A DNA stretch of 64,000 bases from Byssochlamys sp. IMV 00236 (taxonomy: Eukaryota; Ascomycota; Eurotiomycetes; Eurotiales; Thermoascaceae): NCBI GenBank assembly GCA_001931875.2, contig MSJH02000650.1, positions 269,437 through 333,436 on the forward strand, given 5' to 3'. Shown piece by piece: positions 23,601 through 34,448 of this stretch (position 1 is its first letter; each line of letters begins with the position of its first letter). Under the pieces are notes generated by a model that worked only from the letters and a program-made list of their open reading frames with translations, had not been told where the DNA came from and ran no database searches. A program made the translations under genes and the position numbers.

Positions 23601-23876
23601 AGGGGCATAGAACTGTGGGCTACATCCAGTTATCGTCGGCAGCTTTGGTGCACCGCGTTGCAATCGAGATCTCTCCGTTCCATAGGGACTATTCGCTGTC
23701 TTTGCTTCGGGTCCATTAATGTTATGAATCTTGTCTGTCCTTGTGTGATCATTTTCCTGGGTTCTATTCTGGTCTGCTGTCCCCTTTGGGTTTGATTCTT
23801 GTGAGGATGAATGGAGAATAGAAGCAACAGCTTTCTTGAATGTTCCCGTCATATTATCGGTTGCATTTCTTATCAT
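20685..23876 (-). CDS. Large Ser/Pro-rich protein of unknown function
   Basis: Three exons on minus: 23439-23876, 23300-23383 and 20685-23237, all joined in phase 0 (3,075 nt, 1,024 aa). Taken alone, the 3' open frame looks like an 858-aa gene starting MSTNTYGQ and the 5' frame like a 190-aa gene. A strong donor (AAG|GTAAGC), a middle exon reading PRERVFRFREVSKGSHVYQSLAYDEVSE, a second donor GAG|GTGATT and acceptor GGGCAG|AAACGT merge them cleanly. The N-terminal part includes a basic segment (FKRVVKFRDSKYVKKFKHTWG) that could contact membranes or nucleic acid. The rest is mostly disordered, with an IRAAIGTPFASRL-type element, an internal duplication (SGIPIASGIPIATGS; SPNPKYGD / SPIPQYED) and a basic C-terminus (RRFGVLRSVLGFLGKSKAK). 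No enzymatic domain was recognised. Confidence 0.75.
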
Positions 23877-25455
23877 TATGGGTATCTGGACGAGAAGTAC
23901 ATGTGTGCATCTGTGTCTCTGGAAGGCTTGACAGTGCCAAAACAAAGGTGCTTTCAAAGCACGAATGAATCGAAATTCCCTGAATGCTGAGTATCGGGTA
24001 TCCTTATGGGTTGCTGAAAGATTCGAAAAGCTCGCTCGCCTTTTTCCAACAGCTTTATACTAACCGTGGAAGCTTTTAGGAAAGGAAAAGACTGAGTCTT
24101 GAAGAAGGAAAAAGCACTGTGTCACTGCACGTCACAGTCTCAAGCAGCATATCAAAACAGAATCTAGATATGGACTGATCTCTGACGTTGTTATGGATGT
24201 TAACTGATGCCTGAATGTAACGAAGAACTGGAGAAGCAATCAAGAGGAGAGAGATGAAAGGTAAAAAGGCGTTTTTGAGCGTGAGTGAGGTGAGGTTTGT
24301 GTGTTTAGGTGAAGGGAGTCTGCTCATAAAGAGTAGTAGCTCCTTCACGTGCTCATCACTGACTTCCTATATAGGTAATATAAGCGTAATGCACGTGATG
24401 ATATCTGCAATGGTAAAAGAGGGCATAACTCAACACGTGCCCCATTGCCCTATGTTAATCCTCTATTCTCACATATTAGGGGATTGGGTTATCGGGTAAT
24501 GATACTCGAGGCTTTAGCATGTTCCATGGCCTTTCGAATTGGCCGAGTATTGAGCATCCGGTCAATCAGCAGATCTAGATATCACCAATATACTAAGATA
24601 TCCGCTTTCTAACGTGGGAGGTGACCACTCCAGCGACGACTCCTCAAGCTACAGAGTCCGTGAATAAGTATCCTCCGGATATAGTATGTACAAATTGAAT
24701 ATCTAATGGCTTCCAAGATTCTATACGGTACAATGGGAACCAACTATGTTCAACTTATCAGGTGAAGTATGCGAAATATATGGGATTCTGTTTCCCCTTT
24801 TTGCTGGCTTCGAGCCAGAATTGAAAGACGGGGCTTGATGGGTGTACCCAATCGTCCGGCGAGACGATAACAGAAACTGCAGAAGACAATTACAAATGAA
24901 GAATCTACTGAGGTTGTCACGGTACCGGGTCTGAAATAAGCTACTAAGGCACTTGCAGAACCCGACGAAGGCAGCTTGGGTATTGATGGCAGCATGCAAT
25001 AGGATGGGATTGGTGCAGCTGCCAGCATCCTATCGATTCTATGAGAAGCGAAGTACTGGCAGTCTATGTCGACATAGAAGATCCGCAGTTACTTCAATGG
25101 CCTTCACGGACGCACTATCATCGCATGAGGGTGCAAGGACGCTGTTGGTTGATGCAGGGGAGCGTCAAAAGCGCGGGACCATGGTTCAGCACGACAACCT
25201 ACTCGAATATAGAAATGGGTCTCTTTTCCTTTTTCCATTATAATACATCCGCTGAAATGCAGAACGCGAGATCTGAACGGCATGAAACGATTAGCATCAG
25301 GCAGTTTTTAGTTGATTACAAATAGCTGCAGGAAACCCAATCTCCCGAACTTGAGAGTGCCTGCAGCAAATTTTGTTGTTAACCATAGATCAAAACACAC
25401 AAGGTACGAAACAATGGCTTGTTAATAGGCCTTGTGTATCAGTCCGTGGAGATAC
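23877..25455. other. Intergenic stretch with three CACGTG sites
   Basis: The left part is the promoter of the 1,024-aa gene. The right part (24600-25450) has short frames on both strands with no recognisable product. The CACGTG cluster is listed separately. Confidence 0.45.
24346..24439. promoter_or_regulatory. Cluster of three CACGTG E-boxes
   Basis: CACGTG occurs at 24346-24351, 24392-24397 and 24434-24439, spaced 46 and 42 bp. It lies 470-565 bp upstream of the start codon of the minus-strand 1,024-aa gene. Class B bHLH proteins, such as the type encoded at 26976, bind this sequence. Function is inferred from motif density only. Confidence 0.45.
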
Positions 25456-26315
25456 TTATAAGTCCGTCCGGAACTGAGATGAGCGACCTTCCCCTGTAGT
25501 TTGTTCAAGCTTCCTCTTTGCGATTACATTCCGAGTAGAAGAGTCAGTATTGATTTCCAGCTCCTCAGTAGGTCCCTCATCACGCCATTCCGTGATCTCC
25601 CATTCGATCGTGGTGGACTGGTCATCGCTCCTACCGACTCCTCGTCGACTCCTCATTAAGCGACCTAGGCGGCTACCCTCGATCATTTCCTGAAACCACG
25701 GAATACCGCCTACGGTGCCCTGACTGTAGCTTCTCGAGAAGTCTGAAAGGTCGGCAGTGGATGATACGGTGGGAGCAGACAATGGGGGGTTTCTCCTAGT
25801 TACGGCCGCCTGCGCATCCAGTGCCTCGTCATCCACATCCTCTGGAAGGAGCTTGAGATCCTCCAATAGCCTTTGGTCATCTCCACGTAGACTGCCAACG
25901 GATATAGACATAAAGTCCGCCTCCTCGGGTGGCAGTTCTGTCCAGTATGTCAAAGGAGTGCCGCAGAAACCGCAGAAGCTACGCTGGCTATGAGGAGCGT
26001 GTAGAGGAGTGAATGTACGGCGGATAGCGTTGTGAGATTCGTCTGGATAATAGGATCGTGTGTTTGATTGATACCACGCCAACGGAACTCGCAACCAGAC
26101 TGAAAGTGGTGCGCCGATGGATCGACCTGAGAGATGAGACTACCAGTCAGTTTATCTATAAATGAAGGCAAACATGCTAGGCAAGGCAACTTACGGTGGT
26201 CTCTACCACTGTCAAAATAAACCTGGGCAGCTTCCTCTGTGACACCTTCAGGGACTATAATCATGTATTGGTTTCGACCGCAAGCGCAGCCTCCTCGCAA
26301 GTGGCGGTGGCTCAT
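25456..26315 (-). CDS. GFA/CENP-V family zinc-binding protein
   Basis: Two exons on minus: 26195-26315 and 25456-26126 (263 aa), joined by a 68-nt intron (donor GTAAGT) giving GRDHR-RSIGAPLSVW. The fold is the small Mss4-like zinc module of glutathione-dependent formaldehyde-activating enzymes and CENP-V. Visible ligands are the N-terminal GGCACGRNQY (CxC, residues 10-12) and RSFCGFCGTPLTYW (CxxCGT, near residues 92-96). A fungal C-terminal extension of about 150 residues carries an acidic stretch (LLPEDVDDEALD) and IPWFQEMIEGSRLGRLMRSRRG. Binding of a glutathione adduct is known for some family members, but the central cysteine arrangement here is not clearly complete, so enzymatic activity is doubtful. 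It is divergent from the bHLH gene. Confidence 0.85.
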
Positions 26316-26975
26316 GTTCAGATTGCTCCGGGAAGTATAGGTATGTACGATCCAGCAATTGTGAACAACCGAACTGTGAAGCTTGCGAGTGCTGCTCTAG
26401 ATAAACAGTATCAGTCGAGATCGACAGTGAGGAGACTGCTGATAGCAATAGAGAGAAATGGAAAACGATCGTGCTCGCAGGAAATCAGCGGAAACCAGCG
26501 CTGGTCTTACAGAGGAGACGATGACGTGCATCGCTAAGTACTCTCTCCGGATCGATTCCAGCCCAATTGAAACAAACCACTAAGTTACTTAGGTTACCTA
26601 GCCCGGGCCAGAGCGGGACATCGCCCGACAACCTTAAAACTTGCCTAGGTTACTTATGTATCTTTAGACTAGACTACCTAAGACTACTCCGCACTTTTGG
26701 CAGCGTCCACCACAAGATCACCTTATCCGGCAGACAACAATGTTCCTGTCTCTGTCCCTGTGTCACCGTCAACCTCATCCACGAGTGACCAGAACCAGAG
26801 AGGCGTCGACGCGCCTGGCTGGCTAGCATCCAGCGCCTCCCTAACGAACCCTCGTGTTCCCTTGATGCATCTGGGAGCGATTATCGCGATCTTTGACCCC
26901 TAGACCCTGGTCCGCCCCATTTACGATCGGAGATCTTTGAACGCTCGAGACACGTGCAGACGTGCCATATCCACC
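26316..26975. other. Divergent promoter region
   Basis: Promoters of the GFA-family gene (minus) and the bHLH gene (plus). Repeated ttacttaggttacctag-like phrases at 26583-26660 are short imperfect repeats. No gene was recognised. Confidence 0.5.
26951..26956. promoter_or_regulatory. CACGTG site just upstream of the bHLH start codon
   Basis: A palindromic E-box 19 bp before the ATG of the bHLH gene, within its likely 5' UTR. The encoded basic region carries the H-E-R triad expected to recognise CACGTG, so self-regulation is possible. Confidence 0.45.
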
Positions 26976-27359
26976 ATGCCATCTGCACAACCACCTGCTT
27001 CCGTCTCTTCGATCTCGCCTGATCCGTCATCATCTCCAGCGCCAACCGGAAGGGCCAGTGGCGCAGACTCATCAAATCCAGCAGCAGCGTCCGCTGCCGA
27101 CAAGGATAAGCCGCGGCTCACTGAACAAGAGAAGAAGAACAACCACATTGCTTCCGAACAGAAACGCCGCGCCGCAATTCGGGAAGGGTTCGATCGATTG
27201 ACTGAACTAGTGCCGGGTCTTGAAGGCCAAGGCCGCAGCGAGAGCATAGTCTTAAAGAAGACGGTCGAATTCATGCACTTGCAGCTGCAAGAGAGGAGGA
27301 ATCTTATCGCAGAGATTGAGCGCAGAGGTGGCATTGTGGAAGACTCGTTCCGGCGATAA
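26976..27359 (+). CDS. Small bHLH transcription factor, INO4-like
   Basis: Single exon, 127 aa. The first 45 residues are Ser/Pro/Ala-rich. The basic region (KKNNHIASEQKRRAAIREGF) holds H57, E61 and R65, the class B triad that reads CACGTG. Helix 1 (FDRLTELVPGL), a short loop (EGQGRS) and helix 2 (ESIVLKKTVEFMHLQLQERRNLIAEIERRG) follow. The protein is almost only a bHLH domain, like yeast Ino4, which pairs with Ino2 on phospholipid-gene promoters. In filamentous fungi such small proteins are expected to act as dimer partners. ATG at 26976 is chosen because the upstream in-frame start would be a TTG. Nuclear. Confidence 0.88.
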   Translation: MPSAQPPASVSSISPDPSSSPAPTGRASGADSSNPAAASAADKDKPRLTEQEKKNNHIASEQKRRAAIREGFDRLTELVPGLEGQGRSESIVLKKTVEFMHLQLQERRNLIAEIERRGGIVEDSFRR

Positions 27360-30035
27360 TGGCTTGAGAGTGCTCGATATTTCTTGGATAACAGGGTGGA
27401 CTCAAGGTCCTCAGTTGTAACAAGCAGCTGCATGCTGTATGCTTTTGCCATACCAGCAATCAGGAAATGACTATGATCGCTTGCTGCAGGCCTGGTGCGA
27501 GCCTTGCCAGGTACTCTGTCGTTTTCTACCAGCCAGGCACAACTTCACGGCGGAAATGGTCTGGTTTACGGGCGTTTATGGTGTAACAGCTCCATTTGAA
27601 TACATCAGACTATGTTCTGTGATACTTCACTGTGGGTCCTGGGCTACATATTGCACGGGACAGAGGACGATGATAGATTTGTTCTTGCTTCGACGATGAT
27701 AGTCACATTGCTTGCATGAGACTACTCCGCTAATTGAGTCCGGACCGAAGCACCACCAGGTCGGTAAACGCCATCCGGTGGTGACTACGTCAAATGGGAT
27801 AGCTACTTTCTTTGTTAATCTGTAGGCATGCGTAAGATTAAACGCGGGCCTCTCATAAATCACATGGTACTTGGTATTCAGATAAGAGAATATGCGAGCA
27901 GCTGTCGGATGACTGGTTACCTCTCATTAGCTGTGCACTTATCCACCCAAGCTCTACGGAGGAGCCTGATAAATGATGAAGGATGAAAAGCCCAGGTCTT
28001 CATGGCGGCTAGAGAAATGAAAGCGAAACAGAAAAAGCAGACTAAGAAGGTCGTGTTGCATCGAGATAGGGCGGCATTGGGCCACAGGCACTCTCATGGA
28101 CTATATCCTTTTACGGAGGCAAGCTAGTTGCATTATTGCAGGCACTAATCTCGATCACTGGGTCGCAAGGTGCATTAACTTGCTTGTTTGTTCGTGCGGA
28201 ACGCTCTGTTCGCGCCAGACAAAATTTCAGGATATCTCGTGAGACAATATGTGATCTGTGCGGGTGGGGTTCCTTCCTCCTCAGCTCAAGAAACGAGGGA
28301 GACCACGGTTCCTGTTGATGTGATGGTAGGGATGCTCAGGACTGGCGCCTTATACTTGCCGTCTGAGTCGAGTGTGTGGACATGCGTGTTCCGTGGCAGA
28401 GTTCCAAGTCAGGGGAATGGATGGAGGTAGACACCAATACAACTCTCTAAAAGATAGCATACACAGAGAATATCAACATGAGAACTGTGTATACCACTCC
28501 AGAAAGAGACTAAGCTACTATGTGTGGCTTACAGAGACTTTTGCATTTTTTGAGAGAGCATATGCACAAAAGCCACCAATATATCACTGTGCTCGATATG
28601 AGACCCAGTATGCAACACCTATCGAGCCAATCGGTGACCAGAGAAGCTGTGACCCCATGTGCTAGATCTATTCACAATGGAGACAAGACGCGGAGACGAA
28701 CGAAGGCGCCCCGGTTCTATTTTTGACATCAGCGCTAACAACTAGATCAGCCTGCTTCAGGTCCAGTAGAGCTTCATACATCGATTGGATATCCCATCCC
28801 CGTATGTCCGTGGCGCAAAAGATCCGGTGTAAGCCACCGAGAAAAAGCTGCATTGATATCCAGATCTGAGAGCGGGCTTATTTGACCTTGTTCTGATCGG
28901 GACTACTGTCTCTCGATCGCTGTTCGCCAGTCGGTAACCGCCAGCCGGATCTACAGGTTAATCGTTGTACCAGAGCAGATCAAGCAGCAAAGTGCTGCCC
29001 TTGGTCCATGCTGTATTATCAGGTGTAACTCCGCTATCTTCTCTGTGATCACTCACTCGGTCATAATTGCAGAACTACATTACGTATATCACGTATACCT
29101 GGATTAGGTATCTACATAAGATAGGCTGGGTATGGTCGTTAGGCGGGTATTGTTAAGACATATTCTACACGGTCAGCTCCTTGCACTTATCAAGGCGTCC
29201 GCAATCTAGTCTAATCAAATTGTCCATGCATACGCTACCTTGATGAACAACAGAGTCTTTTCTCGCGGTCGGGGTCAGACAGGGGCAGGCAAAATCACTA
29301 GAAACGTACTAATTCCATTATGGGAAGAGGATGCTTAGGTTTCGTAGCAGATAGCGCCTGGTTTTTCAGTGACCTGATTCCTGCTAGCATGCTCCAAATT
29401 AGGAACTACCGATTATAGGACTTCTCGTAGTTCGAACCAAGATGGCCTCCAGATGTTGGAATCGGGGTGTTGGCCAGTAAACAAGCGATGGCCAGCGAGC
29501 AACATGCCCCGCCCTCTTAGTGCATGTTACCGCAAGCCGGGCGTCAACTCTCTACCAACCACCTCAGGTCGGCGCGTAGGGGTGCCAATGAAAAGATCAC
29601 GATCTCGATGTACTGTTGGCGCCAGGACCCTCCATTATGACTGTTAATAGAATACGCTGTTTGGGTTTAATTAGTCGTTTCTATTCTTGCTATGTGCAGA
29701 GAGGCTCTAGTAGAGTTCATCGTCTTGGGGATCATACATATACAGGTTCAACGACTGCACCTTCCATCATGATTTCCTTGGATCAAGTTCCTATTTTGTA
29801 TTTCCTTACTCCTTTACAGTATTTCTTTGAGTCAGTCACGATTTACCTTAGATTTTTCTTGTTATCCTTTCCTTGCGCATATGAGCAGCACATCTATCTG
29901 CGAAATATCGTTTGTTCAAACCCTTGCTATTTCGTATTGAACTACTACAACTTGTCTTGCTCTTGAATTTCCTTTGCTGCTTTCAACAACTCATATTTTC
30001 CAACGTCAAAAACATTTACAAGGCCATTGTTAGCG
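27360..30035. other. Long gene-poor stretch
   Basis: About 2.7 kb with only short frames (under 120 codons) and no recognisable family on either strand. No tRNA box pair or transposon was recognised. Positions 29640-30035 are the likely promoter and 5' UTR of the secreted protein. Confidence 0.5.
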
Positions 30036-30902
30036 ATGCGGTACTTGCCTGTCCTTGTTGCGTCCCTGGTGGCGAGCGTTGCTGCAGCCCCGTCTAACAT
30101 TGTCCGGAACAATGTCTATGGGTATTCTGCCGAGCTAGCAGAATTCTACTCAAGAGTCAGTCACTACATTGGCGAGATACGACAAGCATCCACTGCATCT
30201 CCAACGTGCGATACATCGAAGATCGCATTGCCCGCCCAGGCAAGTGGGCTACCTGCTCCACCAGCGGGGCAGAAAGTGTTACATGTTGCAGTTGGTCGAG
30301 GGACACAGGTATGTATTTCTCTATTGCTCGCTCGCGATATACAGCCATGGTATCACTACTGTAAATAGTCCGTCAGGCTAACAACTACATGTGTATAGAA
30401 CTATACCTGCGCCGACTCAACAGCCAATACTAAGCCTGTGGCTATCGGTGCTCTTGCCAGTCTCTACAACGCCACCTGCGTTGCTGCAAACTACCCAGAT
30501 CTAATGTCAATGGCACCGAATGTCGTGATTAATATCGCCCTACCTACCAAGTCCTCCTCCACACTTCCACCTGCCAACCTCGAGCTGCTCGGTCATCACT
30601 TCTTCAGAGACACCACTACGCCGGTATTCAACCTGGACACCACGCCCGAGCGGCAGTATGGCATCGCAATCAGCAAAAAGAATGCATCTATGAGCGCCCC
30701 CACTGATGCCGTGAAGGGTCAACATAATACCGGGAATGGCGCAGTGGCCTGGCTCTACTTGGATACCATTAATGGTACTGTCGGCGACTACAAGTCTGTC
30801 TACCGCGTAAACACGGCAGGCGGCAATCCTCCAGCAACGTGTGAGGGTATGGGTAAGACCTTTACTGTCCAATATTCGGCAGATTATTACTTCTATGGCT
30901 AG
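30036..30902 (+). CDS. Secreted DUF3455-family protein
   Basis: Two exons: 30036-30308 and 30399-30902 (258 aa), with a 90-nt intron (GTATGT..ctaac..TATAG). The signal peptide is MRYLPVLVASLVASVAAAP. The mature protein includes LPAPPAGQKVLHVAVGRGTQNYTCA, ALASLYNATCVAA, LLGHHFFRDTTTPVFNL, GAVAWLYLDTINGTVGDYKSVYRVNTAGGNPPATCEG and a final ADYYFYG. This order is the fungal/bacterial DUF3455 family. Fungal members are often mislabelled malate dehydrogenase; no dehydrogenase motif is present. The GRGTQNYTC splice junction falls inside the best-conserved block, which supports the model. Extracellular; role unknown. Confidence 0.9.
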
Positions 30903-31714
30903 TTCACTTGTTTCGTGATCGGTTATTGCCTAGCAGCTATCTGAGCGTTCTGGATTTGGCATTGTCTGCAGCAGAGCTGGTGACCTGTATTCTTCTACCT
31001 TTTTGTGGAATGATCATTCCCCTTTTCTCTTGGTTTTGTTCACATACCTTCTTCCAATGAGCCGTCCATCGGTCATCAAATAATAGCACGCTTTTATCTT
31101 CATTCTTGTGCAGATCATAAGTAAGGTGCCGATTCAATCTCGGGTTTTCTTATTTCAGAATACATATTTGAGTCAGGGATAAGATAGCGCGAATCAGAGT
31201 ACGTAGTAGTAGACTCTCTCAAAGCGACAACAGTGACTTTGGATACAACTTGGAACAACTCCACGCACTCGACTGGCGGCGACCGCTGATAGGGTTAACG
31301 GTTATCCCGTGACCTCGCTATCGGCAGAGGTTTTCAATCTCACGTGATGATAGTTGCTTTCCCACACAGGCCAGAAGCGGTGCCGGGCAGCGGTACGCTA
31401 GCCCAAAGGAGGTTTAGCGTATTTGATTTTCGAGAAACCGAAAAGCTCAAAAGTCTGAAAATCTCGAGCGCGGCAACGACGAGCACCTGCGACGGCTTCG
31501 ATAGAAACCTGATACCATTTTCACCTGTGACATTTGAAGCAGGTCAGGTTCTCGATTTCTGAGCCACTTGCGATCCAGTGTCTTCCTCGTCTCAACCGGA
31601 ATCAGCAAATTTTCTCCCCCCCGGGACCTACTTTTATCGACGACGGTCCCTCTACGGCACGAACGTCTTTCATCAGTTCGAACGTTGTAACGGTCAACTT
31701 TACATACAGACATA
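30903..31714. other. Intergenic region, fibrillarin promoter
   Basis: It contains the 3' UTR of the DUF3455 gene and the fibrillarin promoter. A CACGTG inside tctCACGTGatga lies at 31341-31346. No gene was recognised. Confidence 0.5.
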
Positions 31715-32937
31715 ATGGCATTTGGAGCTCCTAGAGGACGCGGTGGACCGGCTCGTGGTGGTCGTGGTGCCCCTCGAGGTGGTGGTGGCTTTGGTGGTCG
31801 CGGTGGCAGAGGTTTGTTATATCCATTTCCTGCAAAGCTGAAGGACTGTCCATTGGTACTCGATGCTATGGGATTATCTTCCTCCTTAAGGAGAAGTGAC
31901 CTTGAGATCACGTACCTCTAGTTGTCCTAGTCTGTGACCACGAGGCTAATCTGCTCGTTCTGTTTCACAGGTGGTGGTGCCCCCCGTGGCCGTGGAGGAC
32001 CCCGTGGAGGCGGCCGTGGTGGTCGCGGTGCTCCCAGAGGTGGTCGTGGTGGTGGTCGCGGCGGCAAGCCCGGTGTCAAGGGTGGTGCCAAGGTCATCAT
32101 TGTAAGTTCAATCACACAACTCCTATGCGAATTTTCTGGCAGTTGACTTACACCGTCATTTCTAGGAGCCTCACCGTCATGCCGGTGTCTTCGTTGCCCG
32201 CGGCGGTAAGGAAGACCTGCTGGTCACCAGGAACCTGACCCCCGGAGAGGCTGTTTACGGCGAGAAGCGTATCTCGGTTGAGGCCCCGTCTACTGGGGAA
32301 GATGGCGCTACTACCAAGGTCGAATACCGTGTCTGGAACCCTTTCCGTTCCAAGCTGGCTGCCGGTATTCTGGGTGGTATGGATGACATCTACATGCGCC
32401 CCGGCTCCAAGGTTCTGTACCTGGGTGCTGCCAGCGGTACTTCCGTCAGTCACGTTGCTGATATTGTCGGACCTACTGGAACTGTGTACGCTGTCGAGTT
32501 CTCTCACCGTTCCGGCCGTGACCTGATTGGCATGGCTACCCACCGTACCAACGTCATCCCCATTGTTGAGGATGCCAGACACCCTCTCCGCTACCGGATG
32601 CTCGTCAGCATGGTCGATGTCATCTTCGCAGACGTTGCTCAGCCCGACCAGGCCCGTATCGTGGGTCTCAATGCCCACCAGTTCCTGAAGGAAGGCGGTG
32701 GTGTCATCATCTCCATCAAGGCCAGCTGTATCGACAGTACCGCCAAGCCTGAGGTTGTGTTCGCCAGAGAGGTCCAGAAGATGAGAGAGGAGCGGATAAA
32801 GCCCAAGGAACAGCTGACGCTGGGTAAGTACCATGCATGCCGTTACCGTGAGAGAAAACTTATTGCTGACACTTGTGATAGAACCCTTCGAGCGTGACCA
32901 CTGTATCGTGGCTGGTATCTACAAGCGCTCCGCATAG
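31715..32937 (+). CDS. nop1: Fibrillarin, box C/D snoRNP 2'-O-methyltransferase
   Basis: Four exons: 31715-31811, 31971-32101, 32166-32823, 32882-32937 (942 nt, 313 aa). Fibrillarin methylates ribose 2'-OH groups of pre-rRNA, guided by box C/D snoRNAs in the nucleolus. The first about 75 residues form the GAR domain, dense in RGG/GGR. The conserved block [22 protein letters not shown] opens the catalytic part. It is followed by [15 protein letters not shown], the SAM-binding [35 protein letters not shown], the [11 protein letters not shown] segment with its catalytic Asp, and [10 protein letters not shown]. Intron 1 (159 nt) splits the GAR domain; a search by eye for a boxed snoRNA in it found none. 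All junctions keep frame across conserved residues. Length is normal. Confidence 0.97.
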
Positions 32938-34448
32938 ATAGTTTTGTATCTTGCTCTTTCATGTCTGGTGATATATGTCTCTTCTGGCGTCTAGTGATGT
33001 GTGTGCTGTATTTTTGAAATCTTCTTGTTCACTATCTTCCAAGGTTGCACGTGTATTTTCTTCGTTTTAAGTCACAGGAAGCTTCAGGTGTCTGGTCTCG
33101 CTCGGATCCAAGCGATTCTCCTGCTTTGAAAACAAAAGTGCGGCAGTCTTGCAACAATTACGTTAATGCTCTCCTCCGGGAAAAGAAAAAGCTATCCACC
33201 GTTATATTGATCTTCGATATGGTAAACGGGAACTTCTAACGTGAGCACATGCTGCCGCTTGGTTCAGCACATTAGAACTGTTTGAATGGCCGACTACCTC
33301 TGCCATATTCTCAAGGGTCATGGGCACCGCCTGGGTATGCATTGTGTAGTTCGTAAGACATGGCTGTTCTCGTGAAGCATGTGATTAAAAAAGGAATTGG
33401 CCATGTTGGGTTTCTTTTATTCTAGACGTACTTCCCAATATCAGGTTACTAACCACCGGTTTGCAACGTCTAATAATGGCTTCGTATCCTCGCTGTTAGG
33501 ACCTAACTACTTCAAGGATGTGCTCGTTAGTAGCTTTTTCCTATCCTACATGTTGCAGCCATGATTTAGCAGATTCGACGGAAGATGATCCTTGAAGATC
33601 TGCTGCCAACGGCTATCTCTCGGAGAATATGTGGAACATCTTCTTTACAGCCACGGGAGAAACCAGCCAGACTGGGATGGACGATCGCCTTCTGGTCGTC
33701 AGGCGTCGTACAAGTAAATGTTGAAAGCTTTAACGTGGTTAGCTGCCAAGATCGTCCCCCTCTACGATCATATGTCTCCAACAACAACCTTATGAGCTTT
33801 CCTCTCCCGCTAACTATCGCTGGTCCTACGGATTAATCACGGCGAACGGAGATCCTACAGCCGAGTTCTGCCCGTCGAACACTACCATACCATAGGAAGA
33901 GGCAACAAGGATGAGATGGCATTCTTTCCAGCACGCCTGACGGTAGTTATCCCTTTGGTGGCGAGCGCGACTGACAGACACGCCCTCCCCAAGCACACCC
34001 AACTAAGTATATACCGTGGTCTAGAGTCTTCCTACACAGCGCACATCCAGGTCTGATTAACTAACTAGCGCTTGTGCCTGTTGCTGACCGGGCTCGGATT
34101 TCGCGGCGACCGAATGCGCCGCGAAGGGGCCCTAGCCCTGGAGTTTTCTCGGGTCTATTAATATTGTCAATCATGCTGACTTCCTGTTCGTCCTCCCCGC
34201 GACCCACTGAAGAGAGCAAGACGCCGGCACGGAGATGCTCCTATCCTCTTCCACGGCTGTTGTTAAACTCTCCGCCCTAACCCCGCAATTGCTTGCGCTA
34301 TTTGAACTGGCCAGCTCTGTTGGTTGGGACCAGACGAGAACAGAGAAAAATGGCAGACAGGAACAGAGAGAGTGAAGGCTTTCCCTTCTTTCCATACTCG
34401 TTTGGACCTTCGAGAAGCGCTCCGTCCTAGCAGGCGTCCAGTGAAGCC
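32938..34448. other. Intergenic region
   Basis: Short frames only, none recognised. The last few hundred bases are the promoter and 5' UTR of the dehydrogenase at 34449. Confidence 0.5.

Noticed and set aside
24721..25325. A small gene or ankyrin fragment
   Set aside because: Frames on both strands are short and hydrophobic or mixed, with no repeat consensus and no supporting splice sites.
29420..29445. A tRNA B-box-like gttcgaacc
   Set aside because: No A box at the proper distance upstream and no cloverleaf could be formed.
31812..31970. A box C/D snoRNA inside intron 1 of fibrillarin
   Set aside because: The intron is long (159 nt) and such hosting is biologically plausible, but no C box (RTGATGA) with a matching D box (CTGA) and terminal stem could be seen.
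32148..32834. A 228-codon minus-strand frame opposite fibrillarin
   Set aside because: It is antisense to the conserved methyltransferase exon and resembles no protein.
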